A DNA stretch of 39,773 nucleotides, from assembly GCA_944392455.1 (NCBI GenBank), contig CALXWP010000004.1, positions 82,870-122,642 of the forward strand. The letters are read 5' to 3'. Both the position numbers and the translations under genes were made by a program. Positions 7,859 through 17,816 of the stretch are shown here, one piece after another; position 1 is the first letter of the stretch, and each line of letters begins with the position of its first letter. Source of the stretch: an uncultured Clostridia bacterium. Its GTDB lineage: Bacteria; Bacillota; Clostridia; TANB77; CAG-508. The notes under the pieces are model-generated. The model was not told the DNA's origin and ran no database searches. It saw nothing but the letters and a program-made list of their open reading frames with translations.

Positions 7859-8692
7859 TTAAATTATAAAGTCTGTTGGTAATGATTTTACTGTTTTATC
7901 ATCTTTTTCTTTTGAAGCACTACCCTCATCTTGTTTTCCTTGTATTTCAGAATAATCAATTCCTTCAACTTTCATGCTATCTCTAAATGCTGATGCATTG
8001 CTGTTTTCCTTGGTTGATTCATTTTCTCCTTCTCTTCCATTTTGCTGTCTTCTTATTTCTAATGCATTATCTATAGTTCTATCAATTCTACTTAATATTA
8101 TATGTTCCTCTTTATCCAATATCTCTTTAACTTCTTCTGGTCTAACAGACTGTATTAAAGTTCTTAATTCATCAGAAAGTTCATCTGCTAATCTTTCAAA
8201 CTCAGGTTCCATTCCTATTGCTCTGGCTGAATAATATCTGGCATTTTGCATAACTTCAGTTATTCTATCTGCGATTTTCATTGCAACATACTCATTTGTT
8301 CTGCTAGCATCAATTTCATTCTGCATTCTTTCTGGAATTTCTCCTGTTCTTGAAGAATCAAGCGTTTCTGCTTCTTCATAATTTCTTAAAACTCTAATTA
8401 CTGATTCTGTAATACATGGTGTATTTGAACTTTCTCTAAATCCTTCATTTTTCCATTGTTCATAAGTCCTTGGTAATACTTTTGACATAAGTATATATGC
8501 ATCTTCTTCCAAATATCTTCCATCTAAATTTATTCTTATTCCAGTTCTTCTTTCAAAGACCTCACTATATTTTTCTAAAATCTCTCTTGCATCATTTATT
8601 TTTCCAGTAGCATAATCTAATAAATCTTGTCTACCTTCCTCTGTGCTCATTATATCTGAAATTACTTCATGTCTAATATCTTCGTAATCCAT
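7859..8692 (-). CDS. Hypothetical helical protein downstream of ligA
   Basis: 277 residues, highly charged and predicted mainly helical. Residues about 1-225 are full of Glu, Arg and Leu heptad-like stretches (EEGRQDLLDYATGKINDARE, then RRTGIRINLDGRYLEEDAY). The last 55 residues are a low-complexity polar tail (GREGENESTKENSNASA...SKEKDDKT). No membrane segments. GGAGG site before the ATG, 11 bases after ligA. Its place between ligA and an 81-residue gene in a housekeeping operon suggests a lineage-specific core function, but none can be named from sequence. Confidence 0.8.
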   Translation of the reverse strand: MDYEDIRHEVISDIMSTEEGRQDLLDYATGKINDAREILEKYSEVFERRTGIRINLDGRYLEEDAYILMSKVLPRTYEQWKNEGFRESSNTPCITESVIRVLRNYEEAETLDSSRTGEIPERMQNEIDASRTNEYVAMKIADRITEVMQNARYYSARAIGMEPEFERLADELSDELRTLIQSVRPEEVKEILDKEEHIILSRIDRTIDNALEIRRQQNGREGENESTKENSNASAFRDSMKVEGIDYSEIQGKQDEGSASKEKDDKTVKSLPTDFII

Positions 8693-8703
8693 AAAGTTTC
8701 CTC

Positions 8704-11302
<2,599 letters not shown>

Positions 11303-11448
11303 ATTTCTCATTCCCTTCATATTATTATTGTATAATTTTAATAAATTAAATTTTAAAAAAATCCTTAATACATTATATATAAATAATTAAAAAAAATAAA
11401 TAGTAATCTCAAATTTTTTTATTTTCTTTATGTCATAACATTACTAAT

Positions 11449-11491
11449 GCCGTGATGTAAGAAAACAATCTTCTTACATCACGGCTTTTTT
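11449..11491 (+). terminator. Strong terminator-like hairpin oriented to the + strand
   Basis: Perfect 15-bp stem (11449-11463 with 11471-11485), 7-base loop, then TTTTTTA on the + strand. On the minus strand the stem is not followed by a T-run. No + strand gene precedes it, so either it stops minus-strand transcription of the DUF5665 gene imperfectly or it ends an unseen + strand transcript. Confidence 0.75.
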
Positions 11492-11503
11492 ATTTATTGT
11501 ATA

Positions 11504-11788
11504 TTATCTGCTATTTTGCACGATATCAACAATATCTGCAATATATTCTCCTATTACAGGAATATTCCATGTTACAACCTTCTGTAAAATTATTACTATT
11601 ATAGCAGTTATAATGGTAACTCCAATACCTATACCAATTCCTTTAGCTATACCTGACCATATATTTCTAAATAACAATTCTTTTTTATTACCTAAAAGTT
11701 CAGCTAAATCTAAAACCTTATTTTTCATTAATAAGTAATTTAGATCATCTAATTTTTTATTTAGTTCACTATATAACTTTCTTTTCAT
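11504..11788 (-). CDS. DUF5665 domain-containing membrane protein
   Basis: 94 residues. An N-terminal charged helical part (MKRKLYSELNKKLDDLNYLLMKNKVLDLAELLGNKKELL in pieces) is followed by a single glycine-rich membrane segment (about 48-70, SGIAKGIGIGIGVTIITAII) and an amphipathic tail NIPVIGEYIADIVDIVQ. This order (L-x-R-N-I-x-x-G-I-A-K-G-I-G...NIPVIG) is that of DUF5665 proteins found widely in Clostridia; function unknown. Ribosome site AGAGAGAA before the ATG. It lies downstream of the 144-residue gene, with a terminator between them. Confidence 0.8.
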   Translation of the reverse strand: MKRKLYSELNKKLDDLNYLLMKNKVLDLAELLGNKKELLFRNIWSGIAKGIGIGIGVTIITAIIVIILQKVVTWNIPVIGEYIADIVDIVQNSR

Positions 11789-11846
11789 AATTTCTCTCTA
11801 AAACTTTATTTGTTTTAGTATAAACGTTTAAATTATATTTTATTCA

Positions 11847-11883
11847 TAAAAAACGAGGAAATCTAATAAAATCAAATTTCCCC
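11847..11883 (-). terminator. Terminator of the 144-residue orphan gene
   Basis: Read on the minus strand, GGGGAAATTT pairs with AGATTTCCTC (10 bp with G-T pairs), followed by GTTTTTTATG. It closely follows the stop codon at 11895. Confidence 0.75.
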
Positions 11884-11894
11884 TTAATCCAAAA

Positions 11895-12329
11895 TTATGG
11901 TTTAATATCTCTGTTAATCCACATCACCCACCAGTACTTTTCTTCGATATAATTTTCGATATCATCTGAGTATGCATATGCTTCGAGACCATTTTCTTTA
12001 GTCATTCCTCTAACATAAATCATGATTTCATCGATGTTTCTTAGTTTCTCTTGTGACATCAAAAAAACTTCAGTAAGCCTTTTTACTCTAATTTTGCTTT
12101 GAGTTTCAGCATCTTTGATTTTAACAATCATACTTATCCCATTGGCATGTTTTGTGATTTCAACAGATATGTAGTCAATCCGTTCAAGTTCTATACCTGA
12201 AAAATATTTAAACTTTTCGCTAATCCTTTTCCATATCCATCTAGCCACTTCTAAATTATCCATAGATTTGGCCATACTTAGTTTTGAATCGATAATTTCC
12301 CTTAGAGTTTTGCTTTGTTCAGTTGCCAT
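11895..12329 (-). CDS. Hypothetical protein with a consensus strong promoter
   Basis: 144 residues, no family recognised. A helical N-terminus (EQSKTLREIIDSKLSMAKSM, then VARWIWKRISEKFKYFSG) leads to a likely beta-rich middle (ISVEITKHANGISMIVKIKD) and an aromatic C-terminus EEKYWWVMWINRDIKP. No signal peptide or membrane helix. Ribosome site AAGAGGTG before the ATG. Isolated, with a perfect promoter upstream and its own terminator. Codon use is somewhat less AT-rich than its neighbours. It shares this single-gene layout with the genes at 2230 and 36247, though the proteins do not look alike. Confidence 0.8.
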   Translation of the reverse strand: MATEQSKTLREIIDSKLSMAKSMDNLEVARWIWKRISEKFKYFSGIELERIDYISVEITKHANGISMIVKIKDAETQSKIRVKRLTEVFLMSQEKLRNIDEIMIYVRGMTKENGLEAYAYSDDIENYIEEKYWWVMWINRDIKP

Positions 12330-12379
12330 ATTTTAGCACCTCTTAACAGCTATCAAAAGTGTTATAACGGATAAAATCT

Positions 12380-12408
12380 ATTATACTCTTTTCCTTATAT
12401 TATGTCAA
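12380..12408 (-). promoter_or_regulatory. Full-consensus promoter of the 144-residue orphan gene
   Basis: On the minus strand TTGACA (12403-12408), 17 bases, TATAAT (12380-12385): a perfect sigma-A consensus. High expression is expected. Confidence 0.85.
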
Positions 12409-12438
12409 TTATATTGTCCATTTTTTTAAATAAGAAAA

Positions 12439-12529
12439 GTGGCTTCGCCACATGTGCGTTTTGCTTCGCAAATACGCACAACCAAGGTAACTTAACCTTG
12501 TTGCTCCGGAAATTTCTTGCGAAATTTCC
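12439..12529. repeat. Four-hairpin intergenic element
   Basis: Four different palindromes lie head to tail. (1) GTGGC-TTC-GCCAC (12439-12451). (2) A 12-bp stem 12453-12480, TGTGCGT/ACGCACA outside and TTTGC/GCAAA inside around a TTC loop, one bulge. (3) CAAGGT/ACCTTG (12483-12500). (4) GGAAATTTC-TTGC-GAAATTTCC (12508-12529). The block is clearly richer in G+C than its flanks. On the minus strand the last stem is followed by TTTTCTTATTT, terminator-like. It lies between the rpmE terminator and the promoter of the next gene. It could be a small structured RNA, a MITE-like element or a REP-type repeat. Confidence 0.75.
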
Positions 12530-12537
12530 TATGCAAT

Positions 12538-12562
12538 AAAAAAAGAATAGCTTTTGCTATCC
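12538..12562 (-). terminator. rpmE terminator
   Basis: On the minus strand GGATAGC-AAAA-GCTATTC, one G-T pair, followed by TTTTTTTATT, directly after the rpmE stop. Confidence 0.88.
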
Positions 12563-12567
12563 TAATT

Positions 12568-12768
12568 TTATTGAATTCCATATTTTTTCTTGAATTTATC
12601 TGCTCTACCACCTGTTGTTTCTCTTTTTAAATTACCTGTCCAAAATGGATGACATTTTGAGCAAACATCAACTTTCATATCAACTTTTGTTGAATTTGTT
12701 TTCATAACATTTCCACAAGCACATGTGATAGTAGCTTCTGTATAATTTGGATGTAATCCTTGTTTCAT
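12568..12768 (-). CDS. rpmE: 50S ribosomal protein L31, zinc-binding type
   Basis: 66 residues, the expected length. L31 is a small protein of the large ribosomal subunit that bridges it to the 30S subunit. The start MKQGLHPNYTEATITCACGN is characteristic, and the four zinc ligands C16, C18, C36 and C39 are present, so this is the zinc-containing (C+) form. It carries the GRADKFKKKYG C-terminal motif. Ribosome site GGGAGAGGTG. Own promoter and terminator. Confidence 0.97.
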   Translation of the reverse strand: MKQGLHPNYTEATITCACGNVMKTNSTKVDMKVDVCSKCHPFWTGNLKRETTGGRADKFKKKYGIQ

Positions 12769-12811
12769 TTTGTATTCACCTCTCCCTTATCTTTTTAAAA
12801 CGCTATTTTAT

Positions 12812-12840
12812 ATGATAACATATATATTTTATTTTTTCAA
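12812..12840 (-). promoter_or_regulatory. rpmE promoter
   Basis: On the minus strand TTGAAA (12835-12840), 17 bases, TATCAT (12812-12817); about 45 bases upstream of the start codon. Confidence 0.5.
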
Positions 12841-12881
12841 GTATTTATTTTTTTATATTTTTCTTAATATTATTATTTATT

Positions 12882-13037
12882 TTATATTTCTTCTTCTTTT
12901 TTTTGTTCTATATATTCTGCAGAGCTTTGTAATTCTTGTTCTAATGAAGCTTTATGCACAAGTTTATTAACTATATTAAATAAACAAGCAATAATTAAAA
13001 TAATAAATAATACTTTTTTCCATATTTTAGCTATCAT
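12882..13037 (-). CDS. Small single-pass membrane protein
   Basis: 51 residues from the ATG at 13035-13037, chosen because AAAGGAGAAATAG lies just upstream; the frame is open further upstream but without such a site. MIAKIWKKVLFIILIIACLF starts with a positively charged end and a membrane helix (about 8-25), then a charged, Glu/Gln-rich outer or cytoplasmic tail (LEQELQSSAEYIEQKKEEEI). It could be a FtsL/DivIC-like mini-protein or a regulatory peptide; no family recognised. Confidence 0.55.
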   Translation of the reverse strand: MIAKIWKKVLFIILIIACLFNIVNKLVHKASLEQELQSSAEYIEQKKEEEI

Positions 13038-13125
13038 ATCTATTTCTCCTTTTACATATAATATTATACTTATTTTTTTTATAAATGTCAATATTATATA
13101 AGTATAATATTATATAACAAAAATT

Positions 13126-13698
13126 CTACATATGTAATCTTCTATCTAATTCCTCTATTATATTTCTACCACATAATATTAATGAAAAAACAAATGTAAA
13201 TACAGCAATAGAACTAGAAATTATTGTAAATAAAGGTTCTGTTATTATATTATCTGCAAAGAATAATATTCCTAAAGGAATAATACTTAATACAAAAATT
13301 ATTAATTGATAAATTGCATATTTGTATTTATGAAAACTAGATATTGTAAGTATAAACATAGTTGTATTTGCTACCATAATTATAATTGGTATTGCTAAAT
13401 TTACTGACCAACCTGCATATCCAATAATATAATCAATACAAATTGTTATAATAGAAATAGCTATTAATTGAATCATAACATTTGATGCTATATTAACATT
13501 TCTATGTATAGAATACATTACTGTTACCCAAGAATAAATAATTCCTATAATTACTATAAAGCTCCACATATATTTAGTAGAAGTACATATATTGGTAATT
13601 AAACAGATCAAAGATATAATTATTGATATTACACTCATTACTTTTATTGCTATATTATCTTTTTTTACATTTCTAATCTTTGGATATAACGAAGTCAT
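13126..13698 (-). CDS. Multi-pass membrane protein, probable DUF6320 family
   Basis: 190 residues, with about six hydrophobic segments separated by short charged loops and a soluble start (TSLYPKIRNVKKDNIAIKVM). I recall DUF6320 membrane proteins beside alcohol-acetyltransferase-like and alpha/beta-hydrolase genes in Clostridia, and this context fits; the assignment is by context and general look. The gene overlaps the end of the acyltransferase gene by 26 bases. The start at 13696-13698 has GAAGGGA 9 bases upstream; an ATG three codons earlier is possible. Likely the membrane partner of the two enzymes upstream. Confidence 0.7.
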   Translation of the reverse strand: MTSLYPKIRNVKKDNIAIKVMSVISIIISLICLITNICTSTKYMWSFIVIIGIIYSWVTVMYSIHRNVNIASNVMIQLIAISIITICIDYIIGYAGWSVNLAIPIIIMVANTTMFILTISSFHKYKYAIYQLIIFVLSIIPLGILFFADNIITEPLFTIISSSIAVFTFVFSLILCGRNIIEELDRRLHM

Positions 13699-14956
13699 GC
13701 ACACCATTCCCTTCTACATATATATCTATTCCCTCTTCTTTTAGCTTTTTGCATAATTCTTTTTCTACATCTACCTCTTTTAAACTAGATGTGAAAGTAA
13801 GAACTAAATTATTTTCAAAAGAGCAACTTGAGCATTTTATTTTTTCTACTGATTCTGGAGCGATAAGCATAAGAAATTTATCTATATATTTTTGATATTC
13901 ACCTATAATACCAACTCTACCTATATTCGAAAAAGTCGTTGTTGTATATCTTCTTATTTCCATATAACTTAATTTAACAATAATAAGTTTTAAAAATAGA
14001 GGAATCGATTTTATAAAAAAATTATTTCCTAATTTCACATTTGCAGACATTGTTTTACTTATTTCCTCTTTAGTTAATCTTTTATTAAAGTCATCATGTA
14101 CAAATTTAAGTAAATTATCAAAATTTAATAATTCTTTTCTACTCATATCTGTTTGTACATTAATATAACTAAAGAAATTGCTTACAGTTTCTGATTTAAA
14201 ATATTTTTTCAAGTCAACTGGTATACAAACTTTTATTGGCTTTTTCCCATTATATTTTTTATAATTTGAATTATATATTGCATATATTATACATGCAGTT
14301 AAATACTGTGTTATAGTAACTCCTTTTTCTTTTGCTTTTGTCTTTAATTGTTCTAAATTAATATTAACATGTATTACTCCAATTGCAGATAAAGGTAATT
14401 TTTTTCCTTTTAATATATATGCTTTTTTTCCACCTTTAGCATTTTTAGATTTTTTATTATAATTCTTTAAATAATCATCTTCAGTATTATTCGATAATTT
14501 TCTTTCAATTCTAAGTTTTTTATTAAAATCCTTTGGATGTGATAGTTCTATATATGTATAAACTATCTCTCTTAAAAAAATTATTCCACTATTACCATCT
14601 GTCAAAGAATGAAAAATATCTAAATTAATTTTATTTTCAAAATATGTAACTTTGAATAAATAATCATTATTTGTTTTTGGATCTATATATTTACAAGGAT
14701 AATTTTTTTCTTTTTCTATAATTATTTTTTTATGATTTTCTTCAAAATAGTACCAAAATAATCCCTTTTTTAACTTTACTTTAAAAGAGCTTAAATTTTT
14801 TAAAACTAATTCTACAGATGTTTTTAAAATCTTAGGATCTATTTTTTCTTTTAAAACAGCTGACAATCTAAATACACTACTATATTTTTTACTTGATGCG
14901 ATTGGAAATATCTTTGCAGAATTGTCAAGCCTTCTCCAATTATTACTTTTTGGCAT
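13673..14956 (-). CDS. Condensation-superfamily acyltransferase (alcohol acetyltransferase-like)
   Basis: 427 residues of the CoA-dependent acyltransferase / NRPS condensation fold. The catalytic HxxxDG motif appears as H116-SLT-D120-G121, followed by GIIFLREIV. C-terminal residues TTTFSNIGRVGI match the 'xSNxG' strand typical of the second half, and VCIPVDLKKYF resembles the conserved RxPVDLR-type motif. Family members transfer acyl groups from CoA or carriers to alcohols or amines. The gene overlaps the 3' end of the hydrolase gene by 14 bases, with AAAGGAG in that overlap, so translation is coupled. The products are unknown; lipid or ester modification of a surface molecule is plausible given the membrane neighbour. 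Confidence 0.83.
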   Translation of the reverse strand: MPKSNNWRRLDNSAKIFPIASSKKYSSVFRLSAVLKEKIDPKILKTSVELVLKNLSSFKVKLKKGLFWYYFEENHKKIIIEKEKNYPCKYIDPKTNNDYLFKVTYFENKINLDIFHSLTDGNSGIIFLREIVYTYIELSHPKDFNKKLRIERKLSNNTEDDYLKNYNKKSKNAKGGKKAYILKGKKLPLSAIGVIHVNINLEQLKTKAKEKGVTITQYLTACIIYAIYNSNYKKYNGKKPIKVCIPVDLKKYFKSETVSNFFSYINVQTDMSRKELLNFDNLLKFVHDDFNKRLTKEEISKTMSANVKLGNNFFIKSIPLFLKLIIVKLSYMEIRRYTTTTFSNIGRVGIIGEYQKYIDKFLMLIAPESVEKIKCSSCSFENNLVLTFTSSLKEVDVEKELCKKLKEEGIDIYVEGNGVHDFVISKD

Positions 14957-15812
14957 CTACTTTTTCTCCTTTTTTTATAATCTCTATTATCTTTTCATAA
15001 CCCTCTTTTGCATGTAATACTTTTGTTTTGTGTTTCATTAATGGAAAATTATGTATTGCATCTTTATATTCTATAAATTCAATCTTTCCCTTATTTTTTA
15101 AAGCAAATTTTTTAGCATCAGGATTTAACATATCATTTGTTCCAGATAAAATATATATTTCTTTTAATTTATCTGTAGGTCCTAATACTGGATTTACTAG
15201 ATAACTTCTTAATCCATTTTTACCAGCATATCTTTTTCCAGATATTTTTAATAACGGCTTTTTTAAAACTGGATCATTAATCTTATCTATTTCAGGATTT
15301 GTCATTCTAACATCAAGCCAAGGTGAAATTAAAATTGTTTTATCAGGTAATCTTCTTTTAAGTTTTCCATTTCTCTGATATAAAGCAAGTGCTAAACCTG
15401 CTCCAGCAGAATCTCCCATTAAAATTAGCTCTTTATCTTTTATATCTTCTACAATATGTTTATACAATGGTTCCATCATTTTAAATACATGTAAATATGT
15501 GTTTTCTGGAGTCAGAGGATAATCAGGTACTATTAATGTAGCATTTGTTTCATTTATTACATCTTTAAAAAATGTCCAATGGTATTTTTCTAATTCTCCA
15601 ACATATGATCCACCATGAATATATAATATAACCTTATTACTTTCTTTTTCATCTAATGGAGATATTACAAATATATCTCTTCCCATAAATTTTTTTGATT
15701 CAAAATTATAGTTTCTAAACACATCTTTAGCTAATTTAGATGTTGCTACTCTTAATTCATAATATATCATTACAATTAATAAAATTAACAATATTATAAG
15801 TAATACATACAT
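14943..15812 (-). CDS. Membrane-anchored alpha/beta hydrolase (HSL/esterase type)
   Basis: 289 residues. An N-terminal membrane helix (about 2-18, YVLLIILLILLIVMIYY) precedes a hormone-sensitive-lipase-like hydrolase. Visible: HGGSY oxyanion motif (66-70), nucleophile S135 in GDSAGAG, acid D227 in SGTNDML, and H254 in DAIHNFP. Such enzymes cleave or transfer carboxylic esters. First gene of a three-gene unit with an acyltransferase and a multi-pass membrane protein; the combination suggests ester build-up and removal on a membrane or cell-surface compound. Ribosome site AAAAGGA. About 200 AT-rich bases upstream hold the divergent start of the VanW gene. Confidence 0.87.
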   Translation of the reverse strand: MYVLLIILLILLIVMIYYELRVATSKLAKDVFRNYNFESKKFMGRDIFVISPLDEKESNKVILYIHGGSYVGELEKYHWTFFKDVINETNATLIVPDYPLTPENTYLHVFKMMEPLYKHIVEDIKDKELILMGDSAGAGLALALYQRNGKLKRRLPDKTILISPWLDVRMTNPEIDKINDPVLKKPLLKISGKRYAGKNGLRSYLVNPVLGPTDKLKEIYILSGTNDMLNPDAKKFALKNKGKIEFIEYKDAIHNFPLMKHKTKVLHAKEGYEKIIEIIKKGEKVDAKK

Positions 15813-16014
15813 AGTAATTTATCCTTTTCTCATAATTAATATATATTATATATTTTATCATAAATTTTTTGTTTAATTTTTTTATTTTTTATTATAATAA
15901 TTTTTTTAATTTTTAATTTTTATTTTCCATTTTTATCTTATTAACTATTATAATATTTTTTTATTTTCAGGAAAAAATATTTAATATAAACATCATTTTA
16001 AGAGGTGTAATTAT

Positions 16015-16711
16015 ATGAATAAAAAATGGATAATATTTCTTGTTGTTTTAATCATTATTATACGGTATTATATTATATTTCGTTTTTAATAATAATTCAA
16101 GTAGTCCAAATGATAATAATAATTATAGTTTAAGTAGAATATCTGCTAATATAACTAATGAAAATACAGATACTCAAATCAATAATACAATTGATAATAA
16201 TAATACCAATACTAACACTCAAAATAATGAAAATCAAAATTATCAGATACCAACAGAAACTAAAATTAGTAGCTTTTCTACACCAATAGTTGATGATAAT
16301 GATAATAGAATTAATAATATAAAAATAACATGTTCAAGAATAAATGGAACTATAATAAAATCAAATGAAAAATTTTCTTTTTGTGATATTGTAGGAGAAC
16401 CAACTGCAAAAGATGGATATAAAGAAGCTCATGCATTTGTAAATGGTAAACTTGTTAATGCTATAGGTGGTGGAAATTGTCAAGTTAGTACAACTGTTTA
16501 TAATGCTGCCAAAAAAATAGATGGAGTAGAAATAACCGAAAGACATGAACATGGAAAACCAGTAGGATATATTGAAGAAGGTAAAGATGCAACTGTTGCA
16601 TATGATTATTTTGATTTAAAATTTGAAAATCATAATGATTTCGGTATTAAATTAAAGGCATATATTGAAAATAATAAAGTATGTGTGGACATATATAAAT
16701 TAACTTATTAA
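16015..16711 (+). pseudogene. VanW family protein, frameshifted in the membrane anchor
   Basis: AAGAGGTG and ATG (16015) open a frame MNKKWIIFLVVLIIII, which stops at a TAA near 16087. The rest continues in the next frame from about 16064: GIILYFVFNNNSS, a long Asn-rich linker, then a VanW domain (KITCSRINGTIIKSNEKFSF, CDIVGEPTAKDGYKEA, IGGGNCQVSTTVYNA, HEHGKPVGY, GKDATVAYDYFDLKF). Removing one base, best the C at 16063 (ATA-C-GGT), restores a smooth 231-residue protein: one membrane helix, linker, extracellular VanW domain. VanW domains are common in Firmicute surface proteins and appear in some vancomycin resistance clusters; their role is unclear. The break may be a real mutation or a sequencing error. 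Confidence 0.85.
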
Positions 16712-16717
16712 ATAAAG

Positions 16718-16757
16718 ATATGGGGACAAATAACATTAGCCGTCCCCATATTTATAT
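16718..16757. terminator. Terminator between VanW and the ankyrin gene
   Basis: ATATGGGGAC (16718-16727) pairs perfectly with GTCCCCATAT (16742-16751), 14-base loop, followed by a T-rich + strand tail. It probably serves both convergent genes. Confidence 0.8.
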
Positions 16758-17548
16758 TATTTTTCTATATTATCAATAATCTCCATCACATCATCATAAT
16801 CTGGAACATTTTCTTTATATTTTTTATAATCAGCTTCAAAATTCTTAAGTTCATCTAATCCACTTTCTCCATTACTATCTTTTATTTTTAGATCTGCTCC
16901 ATGATCTAAAAAGATTTCTAATGTTTCAGAAGCCATATTATTGTCCCAATATTTTATTGCATGAACTGGAGTATAACCAAATCTGCTTTCTTTATAATTT
17001 ATATCTGCATCATATTCTAGTAATAATTCAGTGGCACCATAATATCCACATTCAGCAGTATACGTTAATGGAGTATTGACTCCTGTTGGTGATTCAAAAA
17101 TTTGAACATTTGGATTTGCTCCACTCTCTAAAAGCAATTCTAGCATAGGCCATTCATCATTTTCCTTATTATCAATATTATTATATTTTATTGAATAATA
17201 AACTGACAATGAGCTTTCATTTGGATCCCATCCATTTTCTATGTATTCTTTAACCTTATCATATTCACTATTCTTAATAGCAGTAAGTTCTTTCGATTCT
17301 TCTGTAGTTTCATTAGTTAATAAATTATTATGTACATATAATATTACAGAAACATCTATTATTGTAAAAACTATTGCTAATATTAAAAATACTATAAATG
17401 TCTTTTTGAATTTTTTCTTTACTGCTCTAATAATTCCAAATACTATTGCAAGTATAATAAATATAAGTAATATAATATTAAATACTACAAATATTATAAA
17501 TAGAATTCCTAATGCTCCCATTAGAAATATTACTGATAATCCAGCCAT
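16757..17548 (-). CDS. Ankyrin-repeat membrane protein
   Basis: 263 residues. Two membrane helices (about 5-40 and 48-74) with a basic KKKFKK loop are followed by an ankyrin-repeat region (about 85-245). Repeat cores are visible: MLELLLESGANPNVQ, TPLTYTAECGYYGATELLLE, YDADINYKESRFGYTPVHAI, and ETLEIFLDHGADLKIKDSNG. Ankyrin repeats bind protein partners. The N-terminal membrane part is closely similar to the whole of the 70-residue gene just upstream, so the two arose by duplication. Ribosome site AAAGGGGA. Role not assignable. Confidence 0.85.
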   Translation of the reverse strand: MAGLSVIFLMGALGILFIIFVVFNIILLIFIILAIVFGIIRAVKKKFKKTFIVFLILAIVFTIIDVSVILYVHNNLLTNETTEESKELTAIKNSEYDKVKEYIENGWDPNESSLSVYYSIKYNNIDNKENDEWPMLELLLESGANPNVQIFESPTGVNTPLTYTAECGYYGATELLLEYDADINYKESRFGYTPVHAIKYWDNNMASETLEIFLDHGADLKIKDSNGESGLDELKNFEADYKKYKENVPDYDDVMEIIDNIEK

Positions 17549-17571
17549 AAAAATCCCCTTTATTTCATATT

Positions 17572-17784
17572 TTATCCATTCATATTACTAAGAATATAAA
17601 ATATTAATATTGCATCCAAAATTGCAAAAACTATTGTACATACAAGTAATACTATAAATGCTTTTTTATATTTCTTCTTAGTTGCATATAATACTCCAAA
17701 CACTATTGTAAGTACAAACATTGCAAGTATTGCTAAATTAAATATTATAAAAATTCCTAGAACTGCCATTAATATTACTGCCAT
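17572..17784 (-). CDS. Small two-helix membrane protein, paralogue of the ankyrin protein's N-terminus
   Basis: 70 residues: two membrane helices joined by a KKKYKK basic loop. It aligns along its whole length with the N-terminal 80 residues of the downstream ankyrin protein (shared pattern LGI-FIIF...IVFG...KKK-KK-FIV...IVF-I-D...ILY). AAAGGAGG site 6 bases before the ATG, and a 23-base gap to the ankyrin gene, so co-expression is likely. The proteins could hetero-oligomerise in the membrane. Confidence 0.75.
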   Translation of the reverse strand: MAVILMAVLGIFIIFNLAILAMFVLTIVFGVLYATKKKYKKAFIVLLVCTIVFAILDAILIFYILSNMNG

Positions 17785-17816
17785 TAATGTTCCTCCTTTT
17801 ACTATTTATTATATTA

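Noticed and set aside
12439..12529. CRISPR array
   Set aside because: The stems differ from one another; there is no repeated unit with spacers.
16757..17548. Polymorphic toxin immunity protein (ankyrin)
   Set aside because: No toxin gene or toxin fragment lies nearby, and the protein carries a membrane anchor shared with a neighbour; there is no support for an immunity role.
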